From: Haliclystus octoradiatus
Taxonomy: Eukaryota > Cnidaria > Staurozoa > Stauromedusae > Haliclystidae
DNA: 64,000 nt
Direction: 5' to 3'
Assembly (NCBI GenBank): GCA_916610825.1
Contig: OU744452.1
Span: 19,497,830 to 19,561,829 of the forward strand
Part shown: positions 23,503 to 35,215 of the stretch, one piece after another
How positions within the stretch are numbered: the first letter of the stretch is position 1
Layout of the letters: each line of letters starts with the position of its first letter
Position numbers and translations under genes: made by a program
Notes under the pieces: model-generated
The model's database searches: none
What the model was told of the DNA's origin: nothing
What the model saw: the letters and a program-made list of their open reading frames with translations, nothing else

Positions 23503-25780
23503 ATGCAGACTATACCAGTAAGACTATACGGACCGCACGGATGCCTAGACGTTTACGCAATTTTGGAATCTGCATCAAACGTAAATATATTTGAAAATTG
23601 GATTCTTAAAAAGTTGGGAATAAAGGGAAGAGAAGGACATATCTCCTTGACAACAGTAAATAGTAACAAGGATCAAATGAAGTCTATAAAAACAAATCTG
23701 ATTATATCAAAAATCAATCAGAAGAAGCCAATTATAAATTTAAGCTCTGTATGGACAGTCGAATCACTGAATATTACAAGCAAGGATGTCAAAGACGTAG
23801 ATGTCAGTCAGTATGATCATTTGAAGGATATTCAATTTTCAAAGTTGACAGGTATATCAGTACAATTGCTGATAGAGAGATGCTGTCCAGAGGCTCTGAT
23901 GCCAATAAGCTACAAAAGAGAAACAAAGAAACAACCTTGGGCAATCGAGACAGTACTTGGATGGTCGATAATGTGGCCGTGGGAAGGTTCTACACCATAT
24001 CAATACCATATCACCCAAATGAATGAAGACAGTGACCTGTCATTACAAGTATCAAAATTCTGGGAAATTGAAAACTACCCAACCAAAATAGAAGGCGTTA
24101 AAGAATATTCCGCTAAGGATTGCAAAGCAATGTCTATAATTCCAAATTCTGCCACAAAGATAGATGGACATTATCAAATAGCGTTACCTTGGAAATCAGA
24201 GGATCCTTTGTCTGATAATTTGCCCATGACAGAAGCAAGACTTAAGTCACTCAAGAAACGTTTAATAGCTGATCAAATATTATTATCAAACTACAAAGAC
24301 GTAATTGACGGGTACCTATTGAATGGATTTTGTGAAAATATTCCACAAAAAATTCAACAAAATGAAAAAAAGAAAGTATGGTACCTCCCGCATCACCCCG
24401 TTATTAATCCCGACAAGAACAAAATTAGAATCGTCTTTGATGCAGCAGCACTATATAAAGATGTATCTTTAAACAAATCCCTACTCCAAGGAACAGACAT
24501 GACAAATAATATGATAGGAGTACTGACAAGATTCCGACTTGATCCAATTGTGTTAAATGCCGACATTACAGCAATGTTCCATCACGCCAGAGTAGTAGAA
24601 AGTAACACTGATACATTCAGGTTCCTGTGGTGGGAATATGGAGATTTGAATAAACCTCCAATAGCATTTGAAATGCTTGTACACATATTTGGCGCAACTT
24701 CTCCACCTTCAATTGCAAGCTCTGCTGATGATGACACGAAGTACAGCGAAGAAGCTGAAAATTGTGTAAGGAAAAACTTCTATGTTGATGATGGTTTCGT
24801 TGCAGTACAAAGCGAAGAAGAAGCAATTAACATGGCTAAAGAGCTAACAGAATTACTAAAAACTGGTGGGTTTCATCTAACAAAATGTTTGAGTATAATA
24901 GCACACAAGTTTTGGAAGTGATACCAAAAGACGAAAAAGCACAACCATCAACAAAGAGAGGAATTTTATCAACTGCAAGCTCAGTGTATGATCCACTTAG
25001 GATTGCTATACCATTCACAATTAGGCCAAAGATTTTGCTTCAGGATTTATGGAAGTCAAAAATAAGTTGTTATGAATCTTTATAGAACTGAAACATTTGA
25101 AACCCTGGCATAGCTGGTGTGAAGAACTTCGTCAATTACAACATTTAACAATACCTCGGAATATCTTACCGATACCCCAACCAGAAGTTGAAAGAAATGA
25201 GCTCCATTCGTTTGCCGATGCATCAGAAGACCCATATGGTGCAGTTACATACCTTCGTCAAGTAAACAAAAATGGAACTTTCAAGTTGTCCTTTGTAACA
25301 AGAAAGTCAAGACTTGCACCAATAAAGAACTCGCAATCCCGAGGCTTGAATTTCAAGCAGCTGTTTTGAGTGTACGCATGACTGAGAAAGTGAGAAAAGA
25401 ATTACCGATGCAAATAGAAGATGTTGCTTATTGGACAGACTCTACTCTCGTACTTCAATTCTTGTAAAATGAATCAAAAAGATTTCAAACATTTGTATAG
25501 CAAACAGGATTTCAAAAATCTTAGAATCAACTAACACCTGTCAATGGAACCATGTCCCATCTAAGTTGAATCCTGCCGAAGAAGCCTCAAGGGGATTGAA
25601 AGTGAATGAAATATTAATAAAGTCAACTTGGATTAGTGGCCCATTATTTTGGCAACAAGATAAGACGAATTGGCCGATTCAGAATATGAAATTTGATAGT
25701 GACGATTTAATTGGAAACCAAGAGGTCAAGAAGAAGGACAATATTGAAGCAACACAACTATCCATTCAGATCTACCTTCC
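23503..25780 (+). pseudogene. BEL/Pao pol (protease-like, RT, RNase H)
   Basis: Main open frame 23503-24921 (472 codons). The protease-like start (VYAILESASNVNIFE) has Glu where the catalytic Asp of a DSG-type site is expected. Then come the BEL linker (PWAIETVLGWSIMWP), the RT fingers (HHPVINPDKNKIRIVFDAA), the first catalytic box (VLNADITAMFHH) and FYVDDGF (YVDD). A frame change near 24890 leads to KRGILSTASSVYDPL, then the RNase H start (LHSFADASEDPYGAV, 25197) and WTDSTLVLQF (25435), followed by a stop and NPAEEASRGL (25568). Homology ends at about 25780. Integrase is absent. Family: Pao/BEL by the PWA-TVLGW and VYDPLG-type boxes. Confidence 0.85.
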
Positions 25781-25949
25781 ACTATCGATAATCTTATTAA
25801 CTATGGCGATGTCTCAAATCGGACAATAGCAAAACTAAACACTAGAGTAAACAATCAAGATGTAAACGGAAGTGAAGATATTGTACTTGTACCTGAGAGT
25901 ATACTTTCAGACGCAGAGCAACGTCTTGCACTTTTCAGAAGGCAAAATC

Positions 25950-27700
25950 GAAAACAATCTATTTCCAATGTCACAGTTGACCCTCCACCTCAAATCTGAC
26001 TAAATGCAGAATCTTCTACTTCTCAAAAACCTGGTACTATCTCCTGTATATGTTTCAATGCCCAAAGCCTGACTAACAAGCTTGACCATTTTAATAGTAA
26101 AGAGTTGTACATATGATATAATTGCTATACCGAAACCTGGGTGGGACTGTTCACGTTTTACTGATGCTATGATATGCCTCTTTGAAAATTACATTATCTA
26201 CTGCCATGATCGAAAATCACATGGCGATGGTGTCTTAATTCTTGGGCGTTCATCATTGCAATCATTAGAATTTAGACTAAATGACTCAGATTCTGTCATA
26301 GAAACACTCATAATTGACCTCATCGATACCATACTAACAATTCTAAAACAAGATTTATTTGCTTTTATTGACCTCCTAATTACGATACTGAGGAATCAGA
26401 AGGATTATTCAATTATTTATCAAGTTGATGCGATTTTTCTTATCCTGTTGTGATATGTGGTGATCTCAATTTACCTACTATTGATTAGACTGATTGTTAA
26501 TTATCAATTTATTCTTATAGTACTGATTGTCTCTTGAACTTTTACCGTGAAAATGGTTTATGTCAATTTTTAGAAGAACCTACACGCCGTAACGCTATTC
26601 TTGATGCAGTTCTACCAGATGATGAATTGAAGGTGTTTGATGTATCGGTAGCAAAACCATTTTCAACAAGCGACCACGCCTCTGTTAAATTTTCAATTCA
26701 ACTATCACCTATTGTTCAAAAGTCAACATTACCTGAATATGAATTCGCAAAAGTAGATTTTGAAAAAATCCATTCAGCTTTATCAGCAATCGACTGGATT
26801 ATGTCCTTCTCTATTTGTTCTTCTGTTCAGGCTTGTTATGCTAATTTTTTAGCATTGTTGTTAGAACTAATTATTGATATATTTGTTCCTTTGAAGACAA
26901 AGCGATCTGGTTTTTAAAAATATCCACTTTATATTCAACGTCTGATAAAAGAGAAGCATCGTTTGTGGCGTAATTGTCATGTACTAGTTGGATATGAACT
27001 TTATTATCGTTGCGCTAAAGATCTCAGTCGAGCTGTGAAGAAATACAGTTGTAATATTGAAAAAAAAATTGTTAACAGCAAAGATTCTAGAGCGTTTTAT
27101 TCAGTTGTAAATAAATCCTTAGAAAAAATGACTGTTGTTGCTCCTCTCCGTAAAGCAGATGGATCTATATCAACTGATGACGTTGAAAAAACTGAATTAC
27201 TTTCAAAACAATTTTGTAGTGTATTTACAGTTGATGATGGTGAAACGCCATATTTTCCATCTAGAACCTCTGCTGGTCTTCCAGACATTAAATTTGAAAC
27301 AGAAGACATCATACGTGCAATTCAAAGACTGAAGGGTAAACTTTCTGGAACACCGGATGAAATTCCGGCTTTCTTTATAAATGGCATTGGCTCTTCTATT
27401 GCCAAACTAATATTTAGATTATGCTGTATGGAGAACTGCCTTCGTGTGTCCTATCTATAAGAAACCACCTGCCGATTTCTCAGGGAGTTTTAGGCCAGTC
27501 GCATTGACTTCCATTTTCTGTCGCCTTATCGAGTCAGTTACGAAAGATGCTATGCTCGATTTTTTATTGTTCCATGGTTTTATTTCTAAAGAACAGCATG
27601 GATTTTTAAAATTTAAATCAACAACTTGTCAGAATCAGTTTGTTGAAGCAAGAACAACAGCATATTTTCTAGATGTAATAGTTTCGACAGCTCTAAAGAT
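25950..27700 (+). mobile_element. CR1-like LINE fragment
   Basis: Starts with CICFNAQSLTNKLDHF (LINE endonuclease N-terminus, 26040). ICGDLNLP (26455) is the endonuclease Asp/Asn box, and then RRNAILDAVL and TSDHASVKFS follow in the frame at 26534. A linker (26963-27460) contains VNSKDSRAFYSVVNKSL and KLSGTPDEIPAFF. The RT fingers at 27444 read FVCPIYKKPPADF, RPVALTSIFCRLIESV and ISKEQHGF, and the homology is lost after about 27640. Stops in the endonuclease part and frame changes near 26915 and 27430 make it inactive. It replaces the 3' end of the BEL/Pao element. Confidence 0.88.
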
Positions 27701-27849
27701 TTGACTGATGATCATGAAGCCAAATTTAAATCGTTTAAATCATGTTTAAATTGCACACCATGTTTGCAAATCGAGTTTGGAATGAAGACGACCCCCTGGA
27801 CATTTCAAAATGATTTACGTCATCTCACATGGCTTAATGCGTTTCTTTT

Positions 27850-29490
27850 GTCTTTCAATCAATCAATCAATCAATTTATTTTATTTTCATTCCTCGTTTC
27901 CAACTGATAATATACAGTTGCCTTAAAGGCATGTTTTACTGGAAACCGAGGCTACAAAGATACGCAGTTACAAACAATACAGCATTAAAAGAAGAAAAAG
28001 AAAAAATTTAAAATAATACATTTACATTTCTATTTACATTTACTTATCTTCCTGTGCTTGTCAATTTTCTATTAAACGTATAAACTAGAGTAATATGTGT
28101 TGTAGGTGATTCAAATACTAATATTGTTTTTATTCAAGAAGGTTATGATACGAAGGTAGGTTGATGTCGCTCAATTGAGATCTCAGTGCGTTTGTGGTTT
28201 TAATATTTTGTATACCATCTTTTATACATAGCGTGTTGTACATTCTAGATGCTGTGAACTTTATTGACTTTTTACCAAAATTGTTTTTATATGATGGTAC
28301 TCTATCACCTCGTTTTGAGGTTCTGTTTTTTCCATGAGAGATTGTCTTGAATAATTCAGAAATGTATGTAGGAGCTTTTCCTTGTTTACATTGCCATCAC
28401 ATTTCAATGGCTGCTCGGAGGCTATTTTGTCTGAGGGTTGGTTGTTTCAAACCCAAGATATTCGAAGTATCGTGCTGATGGTGTGTTAAATTGCAATCCA
28501 AAAGCAATCTAACATATCTACATAGTCCACGGTCAATTCGTTCTTGTCAGACTTGGATATGCTGCATAACAATGAATTTGCATATGTGAAATGAGGCATG
28601 ATGAACGCATTGAACGGAGTTATTTTAGTTCCTTCGTCTAGTGCATGTCTTAATCTTGCCAGACAGGAAGATGTTTGGTAAACTTTTCTTATCATCTCAT
28701 CAATGTGTATCGCATAACTCAATTTGCAATCCAGTGTTACTCCTAGTAGCTTGACGTGATTAAAAAGTGGTATTACAACATCGTTGATAGTAATAGTTGG
28801 TGTTGACGAGCCTAATAAAATGCATTGTGTTTTGTTAGCATTAACTAGCAATCTATTATCTGTAAACCATGTGAATAGTGTATCTAGATCAGCGTTAAGT
28901 TCACTCTCCAGCATATTTGAATTACGATTGGAATGATAGACGGTAGTGTCATCAGCGTACTGTCTTACTTGGCAATGCCCTATGAATAAGTTGATGTCGT
29001 TTGTAAATATATTGTACAGCAAGGGCCCTAGGATGCTACCTTGTGGTACTCCAGATGTAAAATTTTGCCATTCTGACAGATATCTATTGACTTTTACACA
29101 TTGTCTGCGGTTACATAGGTAGGATTGAAACAGTGCGATGAAATCTTCAGAGAAACCGTAGGCGTTTTTATTTAGCAAGAAGTAGCATATGGTCCACAGT
29201 GTCAAATGCTTTACTGAGGTCTACTGCAACAATTGAAGAGTGTTCCTTGTTATCAAGTGAGGTACGGATGTCTTCTGTTACTTTCACCAAGGCTGATGTA
29301 CATGAATGACCCTTTAGATAACCCGAAAGGGATGAAGATCATAACCTGTGTTCTAACATGTGGAGTCGTGTTTGATCGCCCAGTAATCGTTCGAGGACTT
29401 TGGAAATTGCCACTAATAATGTAATTGGCCGGTAGTTATTTACAAGTGGTGGGTCTTTTGCCTTGAAAATAGGGCAAGCATAACGTCTTT
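27850..29490 (-). mobile_element. CR1-like LINE, 5'-truncated, RT and 3' tail
   Basis: Minus strand. From about 29490 downward come KDPPLVNNYRPIT-like fingers with frame breaks, then SSIVAVDLSKAFDTVDH (29240-29190). The frame 29205-28486 has FTSGVPQGSILGPLLYN, RQYADDTTVYHS, LLVNANKTQCILLG and HVKLLGVTLDCKLSY. The C-terminal domain continues broken to about 28140 (RVPSYKNNFGKKS). The 3' end has a ttga microsatellite (27858-27880 read as caat repeats on the plus strand), a usual CR1/L2-type tail. One frame change near 29190 separates the palm start from the rest. Confidence 0.9.
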
Positions 29491-29734
29491 CCAGTGATTC
29501 CGAAGGTCAACTCAGCCTTATAGACCGAGCGCCACAGAACCAAAACGGCAGGTTTCTCCGGGCAACTTGAAAATCAGATAAAAGTCTTCATAAAAATATG
29601 CTGAACAATTACCTATTCCTTATTTTGGTCAAATGTTATTCGTTCATATGGCTAATCAAACTTGGCCAATGCTACTAGTTCATGAGTCAACAAAGTAATC
29701 AATTTAATTTAATTTAATTTCCAAAAAGTTGCAA
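29491..29734. other. short SINE-like scrap
   Basis: The word aaggtcaactcagcctta at 29507 also occurs in the SINE at 46970, so a small piece of that SINE family is probably present. An (aattt)n run is at 29700-29722. Confidence 0.4.
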
Positions 29735-30116
29735 ATATTCAAAGTGTACATTTTTGAACTCAACATTTGAAACCATCATTTCAGAATTTCATCGTGCAGT
29801 ACACACGTGCTAAAATTCAGCGAAGACATAAATTTCATTTCACCTGTATATTTGTAACAAACTTGATATTTCCAATTTTCTCTAAATTACAGGAAAATAA
29901 AAGGTAGTTTTTTTAATATGCAAAAGAACAATCTATAACCTAAACACAATAAGAGAATATACTAATATCCCACTTTCTTGGTTCAATTCCAGTGTCATGC
30001 TTGTGATGACATATGGTGTTTGTATTCAAGTGTTATTGCATGATTTCTAAAGAGATTTATGCATCGTTAACATTTATGTCATCAATTATGCAATCCAGAT
30101 ACGAATCAAGTCAATG

Positions 30117-31523
30117 TTAATCGAATTTAAAACCGAAGTCTTTGAACTGTTTGAGGAACATTTCTGCTATGTTACATTTACTTGTGACCTTTTGATTGAT
30201 ATTCATATCTCTACCTTCCACATCCCATTTCTTATACGTAAAAAATTTAAATCCGACACGCCTTGTTACCCGGGTGTGAAACTCGTGGGCCAGAATGCAT
30301 CTACCATTACTAGCTTTTCCAAAACTTTCATGCTCTTCATTTTTTTTAATTGACAATTCATGTGTTTGTGTGCCTCTACAGATAAAGTTGCCATCACTTG
30401 TAGGAATTCCAGTCTTTTTATAATCATAATCTATTCCGTAAGAATAATCATTACAGCGATTATAAAGGACTTCAAAATTTCTCTCTGTATGACTATCATG
30501 GCCATTTGTCGAATATAAGCATTTGTTTTCGTGATCAGTTACTCCAATATATGTGTTACTATCCTTTGCAACCTGACAAATCATTTTTTTGGATCCTCGT
30601 AAAATATTAGAAACACCAGACAAAGATGATACTGTTCCTGTTGACACTGTTCTCCAGATAAAAGGTGACATTACTGGATTTCCAAAAACAGATTCAAGGA
30701 CTTTCACTTGTGCTTCTCGTCTATCCTCGAGTACTTCATCATTAATAACCCATGACCTTTTTTCTGGTAAAATCTCACTTGCTTTTCTCCAAGCTAGTAC
30801 ACAAGCTTCCTCTGCCAGTAAATACTTACCGAAGTAAGTAATAACATTACTTATAAGATCAGGGCTCGTCTTATCTAAGGATTTGGCGAACATTACGAGA
30901 ATGGGTGCTTGACTGATTGGTGTTCTAATGTCACCTTTGAAAATTTCATGCATTCTGTTGACGACTTTTCTTACTCCACCACGTAGTCTTTCAAAGACAA
31001 CATCTTCCCCATTCCTTTTTCTAATTTTTCCAGTTAGTATCTTTTCAGCAATGTTCTTTATCTCTTGCTTATTAACATCGCTTCCGTTATCTTCATCCTC
31101 TTTTTCTAGATCAATAATCTGCTTCATTATTTTCTCAAACATGTAACAAGATTTGACTTCTCTATTGATATCTGAATTCAATGGTACGAATTTATTATGA
31201 TCTTTCAGTCCTTCAAATATCTCTGTTAGTTTCTGATTCAGGGCGGCATAGTTTTCTTCGCTCCGAAGAATGGTTTCCTGGTACCTCTCCGCTGCTTTTC
31301 TAGCAGCCATTGCTCCATATATTCGGTTTGTTGTTCCCATCGTCAAACTACTTAACCCGACGAATAGAGCTATCACTGGTAAGATCCTCTTATCGTTTGA
31401 ATCGTGTTTTTCATCTGAGACTGTTGGATACTCATTTTCTGCTTTTGCTTTAGATTCTGCACTTTCAACTGCAAAAAAGAAAACTGCAATGCAGAAAACT
31501 TTACAGATTTGTGCGCGAGTCAT
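30117..31523 (-). CDS. secreted protein of unknown family, possible DM9-like C-terminus (copy B)
   Basis: Intronless frame of 468 codons starting at the ATG whose complement is at 31521-31523, equivalent to the start of copy A. Signal peptide core is CIAVFFFAV, and the second hydrophobic stretch is ILPVIALFVGL. About 17 scattered substitutions separate it from copy A outside the patch, many of them conservative (I/V, D/E, K/R). The patch (residues 417-431, TRV to TYK) is three residues shorter and unrelated in sequence to that of copy A. The frame is fully open over 1.4 kb, which suggests function or very recent duplication. The usual polyadenylation signal is altered, so its transcript end may differ. 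No introns, no kinase or protease motifs, function unknown. Confidence 0.78.
   Translation of the reverse strand: MTRAQICKVFCIAVFFFAVESAESKAKAENEYPTVSDEKHDSNDKRILPVIALFVGLSSLTMGTTNRIYGAMAARKAAERYQETILRSEENYAALNQKLTEIFEGLKDHNKFVPLNSDINREVKSCYMFEKIMKQIIDLEKEDEDNGSDVNKQEIKNIAEKILTGKIRKRNGEDVVFERLRGGVRKVVNRMHEIFKGDIRTPISQAPILVMFAKSLDKTSPDLISNVITYFGKYLLAEEACVLAWRKASEILPEKRSWVINDEVLEDRREAQVKVLESVFGNPVMSPFIWRTVSTGTVSSLSGVSNILRGSKKMICQVAKDSNTYIGVTDHENKCLYSTNGHDSHTERNFEVLYNRCNDYSYGIDYDYKKTGIPTSDGNFICRGTQTHELSIKKNEEHESFGKASNGRCILAHEFHTRVTRRVGFKFFTYKKWDVEGRDMNINQKVTSKCNIAEMFLKQFKDFGFKFD
30231..30275 (-). other. variable patch of copy B (residues 417-431)
   Basis: Fifteen codons lying between the same flanking residues as the eighteen-codon patch of copy A. 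At DNA level the two patches cannot be aligned convincingly, while flanks of more than 60 bases on each side are nearly identical. Confidence 0.8.
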
Positions 31524-31565
31524 GTCTGCCTTTCCTTGAATCAGAAGACTAAATAGATCGAACAC

Positions 31566-32880
31566 CTTAACGTTTCTAAATAATTTGATGAAATCATTTT
31601 TGTTTATACAAGAATTTATTTAAATGAAGGGCGTGTTTATCCCTTGAGATCATGTAACAACCTGAATAATAATCTGGTTCAACCAATCACTGATGGCTTT
31701 GAGAACAATGTTTGTGATTACGCGCGGAACCAGAAAATAGAGAAAGATCACTAGGTCATCGGCTTCACTTTTCCAAGACTATTGTTTTGAATTGTTTGGA
31801 ATTCTACTGAAATGGTTCACATCACCTTCATCGACAACATCTATTTATTTCAATCAACCAATGATACTACAGATAAAAGCCATAAACAAAACAATCAAAA
31901 ACAGCTTATGGTATTTGTAAAATTATGTTATTCGCCTGTCAAATACATTGAACGTCTTTTTAACGTTTCTAAATAATTTGATGAAATCATTTTTGTTTAT
32001 TCAAAAATTTATTCAAGTGAAGGCCGTGTTTATTCCCCGACAGCTTGTAACAACCTGAAATATAATCTCGTTTAACCAATCACTGTTGGCTTGGAAATGT
32101 GATTACGCGCGGAACCAGAAAATAGGGGAAAGTTCACTAGGTCATCGGATTAACATTTCCTAAACTATTGCTTCGAATTCTTTTGAAGTTCGCTGACAAG
32201 GTTCGCATCACCTCAATCAACAACATTTTTTATTTCCAACAACCAGATCAGCTACAGGCATCAGCCATTAACAACGAAGTAAAAACCGAATTACAGTATT
32301 AGTAAAGTTTAGTTATTCGCCAGTCAAATATATCTAACGCATTCTTAACGTTTCTAAATAATTTGATGAATTCATTTTTGCTTATTCAAAAATTTATTCA
32401 AGTAAATGACGTGTTTATCCCCCGACAGCATGTAACAACCTGAAATATAATCTCGTTCAAATAAATCACTGATGGCTTTGAGAGTATAGTTGTAATTACG
32501 AGCGGAAGCAGCAAATAGGTGAACGATCGTTAGGTCATTGGGTTTACATTTGCAAGACTATATTGTTTCCAATTGTTTTAAAGTTAGCTGACATCCTTCA
32601 CATCAATTTCATCAACAATATATCTCTATTTTAGTCAGCTAGATCAGCTACAGGCATCAGTAAAACCACAGTTTTTAAAAGAAGTAAAAACCACCACACG
32701 GTATTTGTAAAATTGTGTTATTCGCAAGTTAAAGATTTCGAACGGATTCTGAACGTTTGTAAATAATTTGATGAAATCATTATTGTTTATTCAAAAATTT
32801 ATTCAAGTGAAGGGTGTGTTTATCCCTAGCTAGAATGTAACAACCTGAATTATGATCTCATTCAACCAATCACTGATGCC
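31566..32880 (-). repeat. R1 tandem array upstream of gene copy B
   Basis: Three complete units and one partial unit, starting at the aacgttt words at 31569, 31962, 32347 and 32752 (periods 393, 385 and 405). The array begins about 45 bases upstream of the start codon. It ends at 32880, where a LINE fragment is fused to it. Confidence 0.9.
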
Positions 32881-32884
32881 GGGC

Positions 32885-33075
32885 CAAGAATACTACCTTG
32901 CGATATTTCAGAGCTTATTTCACGAAAACTAGATAAAGCTCAATTAAATAAAACTGCTTGCCTTCTATTAGACATATTATTTTTCATTCATTCAAATTCA
33001 TTCCCATGCAGACAATAAGGTTTCAACTTTTGTTAAAGAATGTCATTAGAGACTGTATCAAAAGCTACCAATGTG
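32885..33075 (-). pseudogene. LINE RT fragment fused to R1
   Basis: Minus-strand reading shows DTVSNDIL, NRRQAVLF, then ALSSFREIS and SQGSILGP, the region between the first catalytic box and the PQG box of a non-LTR RT. Stops interrupt it. The fusion point with R1 is at about 32880. Confidence 0.75.
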
Positions 33076-33228
33076 CAGGGTTTTTGTGTTAATGTGTAGC
33101 TTTAGAGATCAATGGAAATAATTTAAAATCAAATATTTATGAATCAATGAGATATTGCGATTTACATGAAGAAACGAGACGATTAGTATTGAAATCATCT
33201 AACATAGAACAGTACTTTTTGTTTTATT

Positions 33229-34240
33229 CAAACTGCTTTTCAAAGCAGCAAAAGATTTTGAAAGTATTGATTTAAGGGGGATTTAAATAGACAAAACAGA
33301 TAAAGATGGAGTCTCAAATGTAAAGCAATCGTCCTGATATTTGCCACGTAATCACAGACAGAAAAAGCGAGCGAGTCATGGACAGCAAAACCTACCCAGC
33401 CAATTTGGTCGTTCTTTAAAAACAAAATTGTAATTGCTTTTCAAAGTATCAAGAGATTTTGAAAGTATTGATATAGGTGGGATATAAATAGACAAAACAA
33501 AGAAAGATGGAGTCTCAAATGTAAAGCAATCGTCCTGATATTTGCCACGTAATCACAGACAGAAAAAGTGAGCGAGTCATGTATAGCAAAACCTACCCAG
33601 CCAATTTGGTCGTTCTTTAAAAACAAAATTGTAAATGCTTTTCAAAGTATCAAGAGATTTTGAAAGTATTGATATAGGTGGGATATAAATAGACAAAACA
33701 AAGAAAGATGGAGTCTCAAATGTAAAGCAATCGTCCTCATATTTGCCATGTAATCACAGACAGAAAAAGTGAGCGAGTCATGTACAGCAAAACCTACCCA
33801 GCCAATATGGTCGTTCTTTAAAAACAAAATTGTAAATGCTTTTCAAAGCATCAAGAGATTTTGAAAGTATTGATTTAGGTGGGATATAAATAGACAAAAC
33901 AAAGAAAGATGGAGTCTCAAATGTAAAGCAATCGTCCTCATATTTGCCATGTAATCACAGACAGAAAAAGTGAGCGAGTCACGTACAGCAAAACCTACCC
34001 AGCCAATTTGGTCATTCTTTAAAAGCAAAATTGTAAATGCTTTTCAAAGCATCAAGAGATTTTGAAAGTATTGATTTAGGTGGGATATAAATAGACAAAA
34101 CAAATAAAAATGGAGTCTCAAATGTAAAGCAATCGTCCTCATATTTGCCACGTAATCACAGACAGAAAAAGTTAGCGAGTCATGGACAGCAAAACCTACC
34201 CAGCCAATTTGGTCGTTCTTTACAAACAAAATTGTAATTG
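33229..34240 (-). repeat. five-copy 201-bp tandem array from a LINE endonuclease
   Basis: Five head-to-tail copies with exact 201-bp spacing (equivalent points at 33240, 33441, 33642, 33843 and 34044). On the minus strand each copy has the same 61-codon frame (GWVGFAVHDSL, then RTIALHLRLH). This is endonuclease-domain sequence like that of the LINE fragment that continues at 34180-34420. Copies are about 95% alike, with more changes in the outer ones. Because 201 is a multiple of three the frame is the same in each copy, but a stop separates them. Confidence 0.9.
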
Positions 34241-34420
34241 GGAATAAAAGCTGCTCCTTCTTGCCAGATCTCTTGCAATGCCAAGAATTTTATGTTAGTC
34301 TGGGATAAAAATTCTGAAACTTTGTCATGGTTTATTAATATGCTACGAACATGATCAACATCATCCAGGGAACGATAGCCTAGCTGGGTGATTGAAGGTA
34401 AGCCTACTGTATCAACCATA
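34180..34420 (-). pseudogene. LINE endonuclease N-terminal fragment
   Basis: Minus-strand frame with VRSILINHDKVSEFL, KFLALQEIWQEG (catalytic Glu region of APE-type endonucleases) and IPNYNFVCKERPNWLG. It runs directly into the first 201-bp unit, which carries the next part of the domain in a shifted frame. This is the seed from which the tandem array arose. Confidence 0.8.
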
Positions 34421-34882
34421 ATTTATCGAAATATATAAACTTCAAAAAAAAAATAAGTAAAGTAAAATTAATTAAAAGTAAACATGGCTCATCTTCATCG
34501 CTTATCCCTAAGATTTTGATTGAATCAGTACTATTGATAAAATATAATAAATTAAAAATCATCAAACACTGAACCAATTAGCCTGCTCGCAGACTCACTG
34601 TCAAAATGTAAACTTGGTAAACAGTAGAGTCTGCTAACTCGAGGAAAAAAATTTGCCTTTGCTGAATCAGCACGGGGCGTGGAAATTGGCTGCCTCGCTT
34701 TCGCTAAGAATGCTTGGCCACGAATGTCTAGCCCAGAAAAAGACCAACGACTCCAATTATATTATTATTAATTTACTTGAAACTCATTTACAGCAAGTAT
34801 TTCACAATTAATTTTAGGGAAGATATCTAATTTGCAATAAATCTGAAATTCAACGTTAATATCAGTAATGATCAAATGGTCT

Positions 34883-35215
34883 TGTAGTGGATTGTTATAT
34901 GTCTATTGTCTTATCCATAATGTATTTCCTTTGTTAACTGTAAAGCTTCCGTTTCTAATCACCTATACCTTGTAATGTAAATCACTGTATGTAATTTATC
35001 AACCCTCTTCACGTCTGCCCTTCGTGGCGACAACATCTACATTAGCAAAGCTGGTCCACCTTCATAGAGGCTCTGTTTATCAACGGTCATATCAACCCTC
35101 ATTCATCCTCTCCCTGTTGGTGGCCAGCTACAAATATTACACAAATATATATCTTATCAACGCCTATGTTTGTGTGGTGGTATTAATCAATAATTCGTTC
35201 ATTCCACCCGCTACA
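34883..35215 (+). repeat. 5' LTR of TRIM-like element
   Basis: 333 bp, same length as the 3' LTR, with scattered point differences (for example attgttatatg versus atttttttatg near the start). Confidence 0.9.

Larger units (their letters stand above)
17279..25780 (+). mobile_element. BEL/Pao LTR retrotransposon, broken and interrupted
   Basis: A possible 5' LTR (17279-17463, tgttaccgacc to atataaca) precedes gag-like sequence at 17709-18343. The element is then interrupted by an inverted-repeat-flanked insertion (18350-22656), after which gag resumes and is followed by pol. Pol has BEL-type protease linker, RT (YVDD) and RNase H segments and stops at about 25780, where a LINE begins. Integrase and 3' LTR are missing. 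The LTR call is tentative because no second LTR is present for comparison. Confidence 0.8.
29735..32350 (-). repeat. inverted segmental duplication, arm B
   Basis: Reverse-complement partner of 10556-13215. It covers 3' flank, coding region and two R1 units. In the 3' flank the polyadenylation signal aataaa of arm A reads cataaa here (about 30073). Confidence 0.9.

Noticed and set aside
33229..34240. Five small paralogous genes of 61 codons
   Set aside because: The frames are copies of one 201-bp tandem unit derived from LINE endonuclease sequence and have no promoter or start context of their own.
33229..34240. CRISPR-like array
   Set aside because: Units are contiguous 201-bp tandem repeats without short repeats and unique spacers, and the DNA is eukaryotic.
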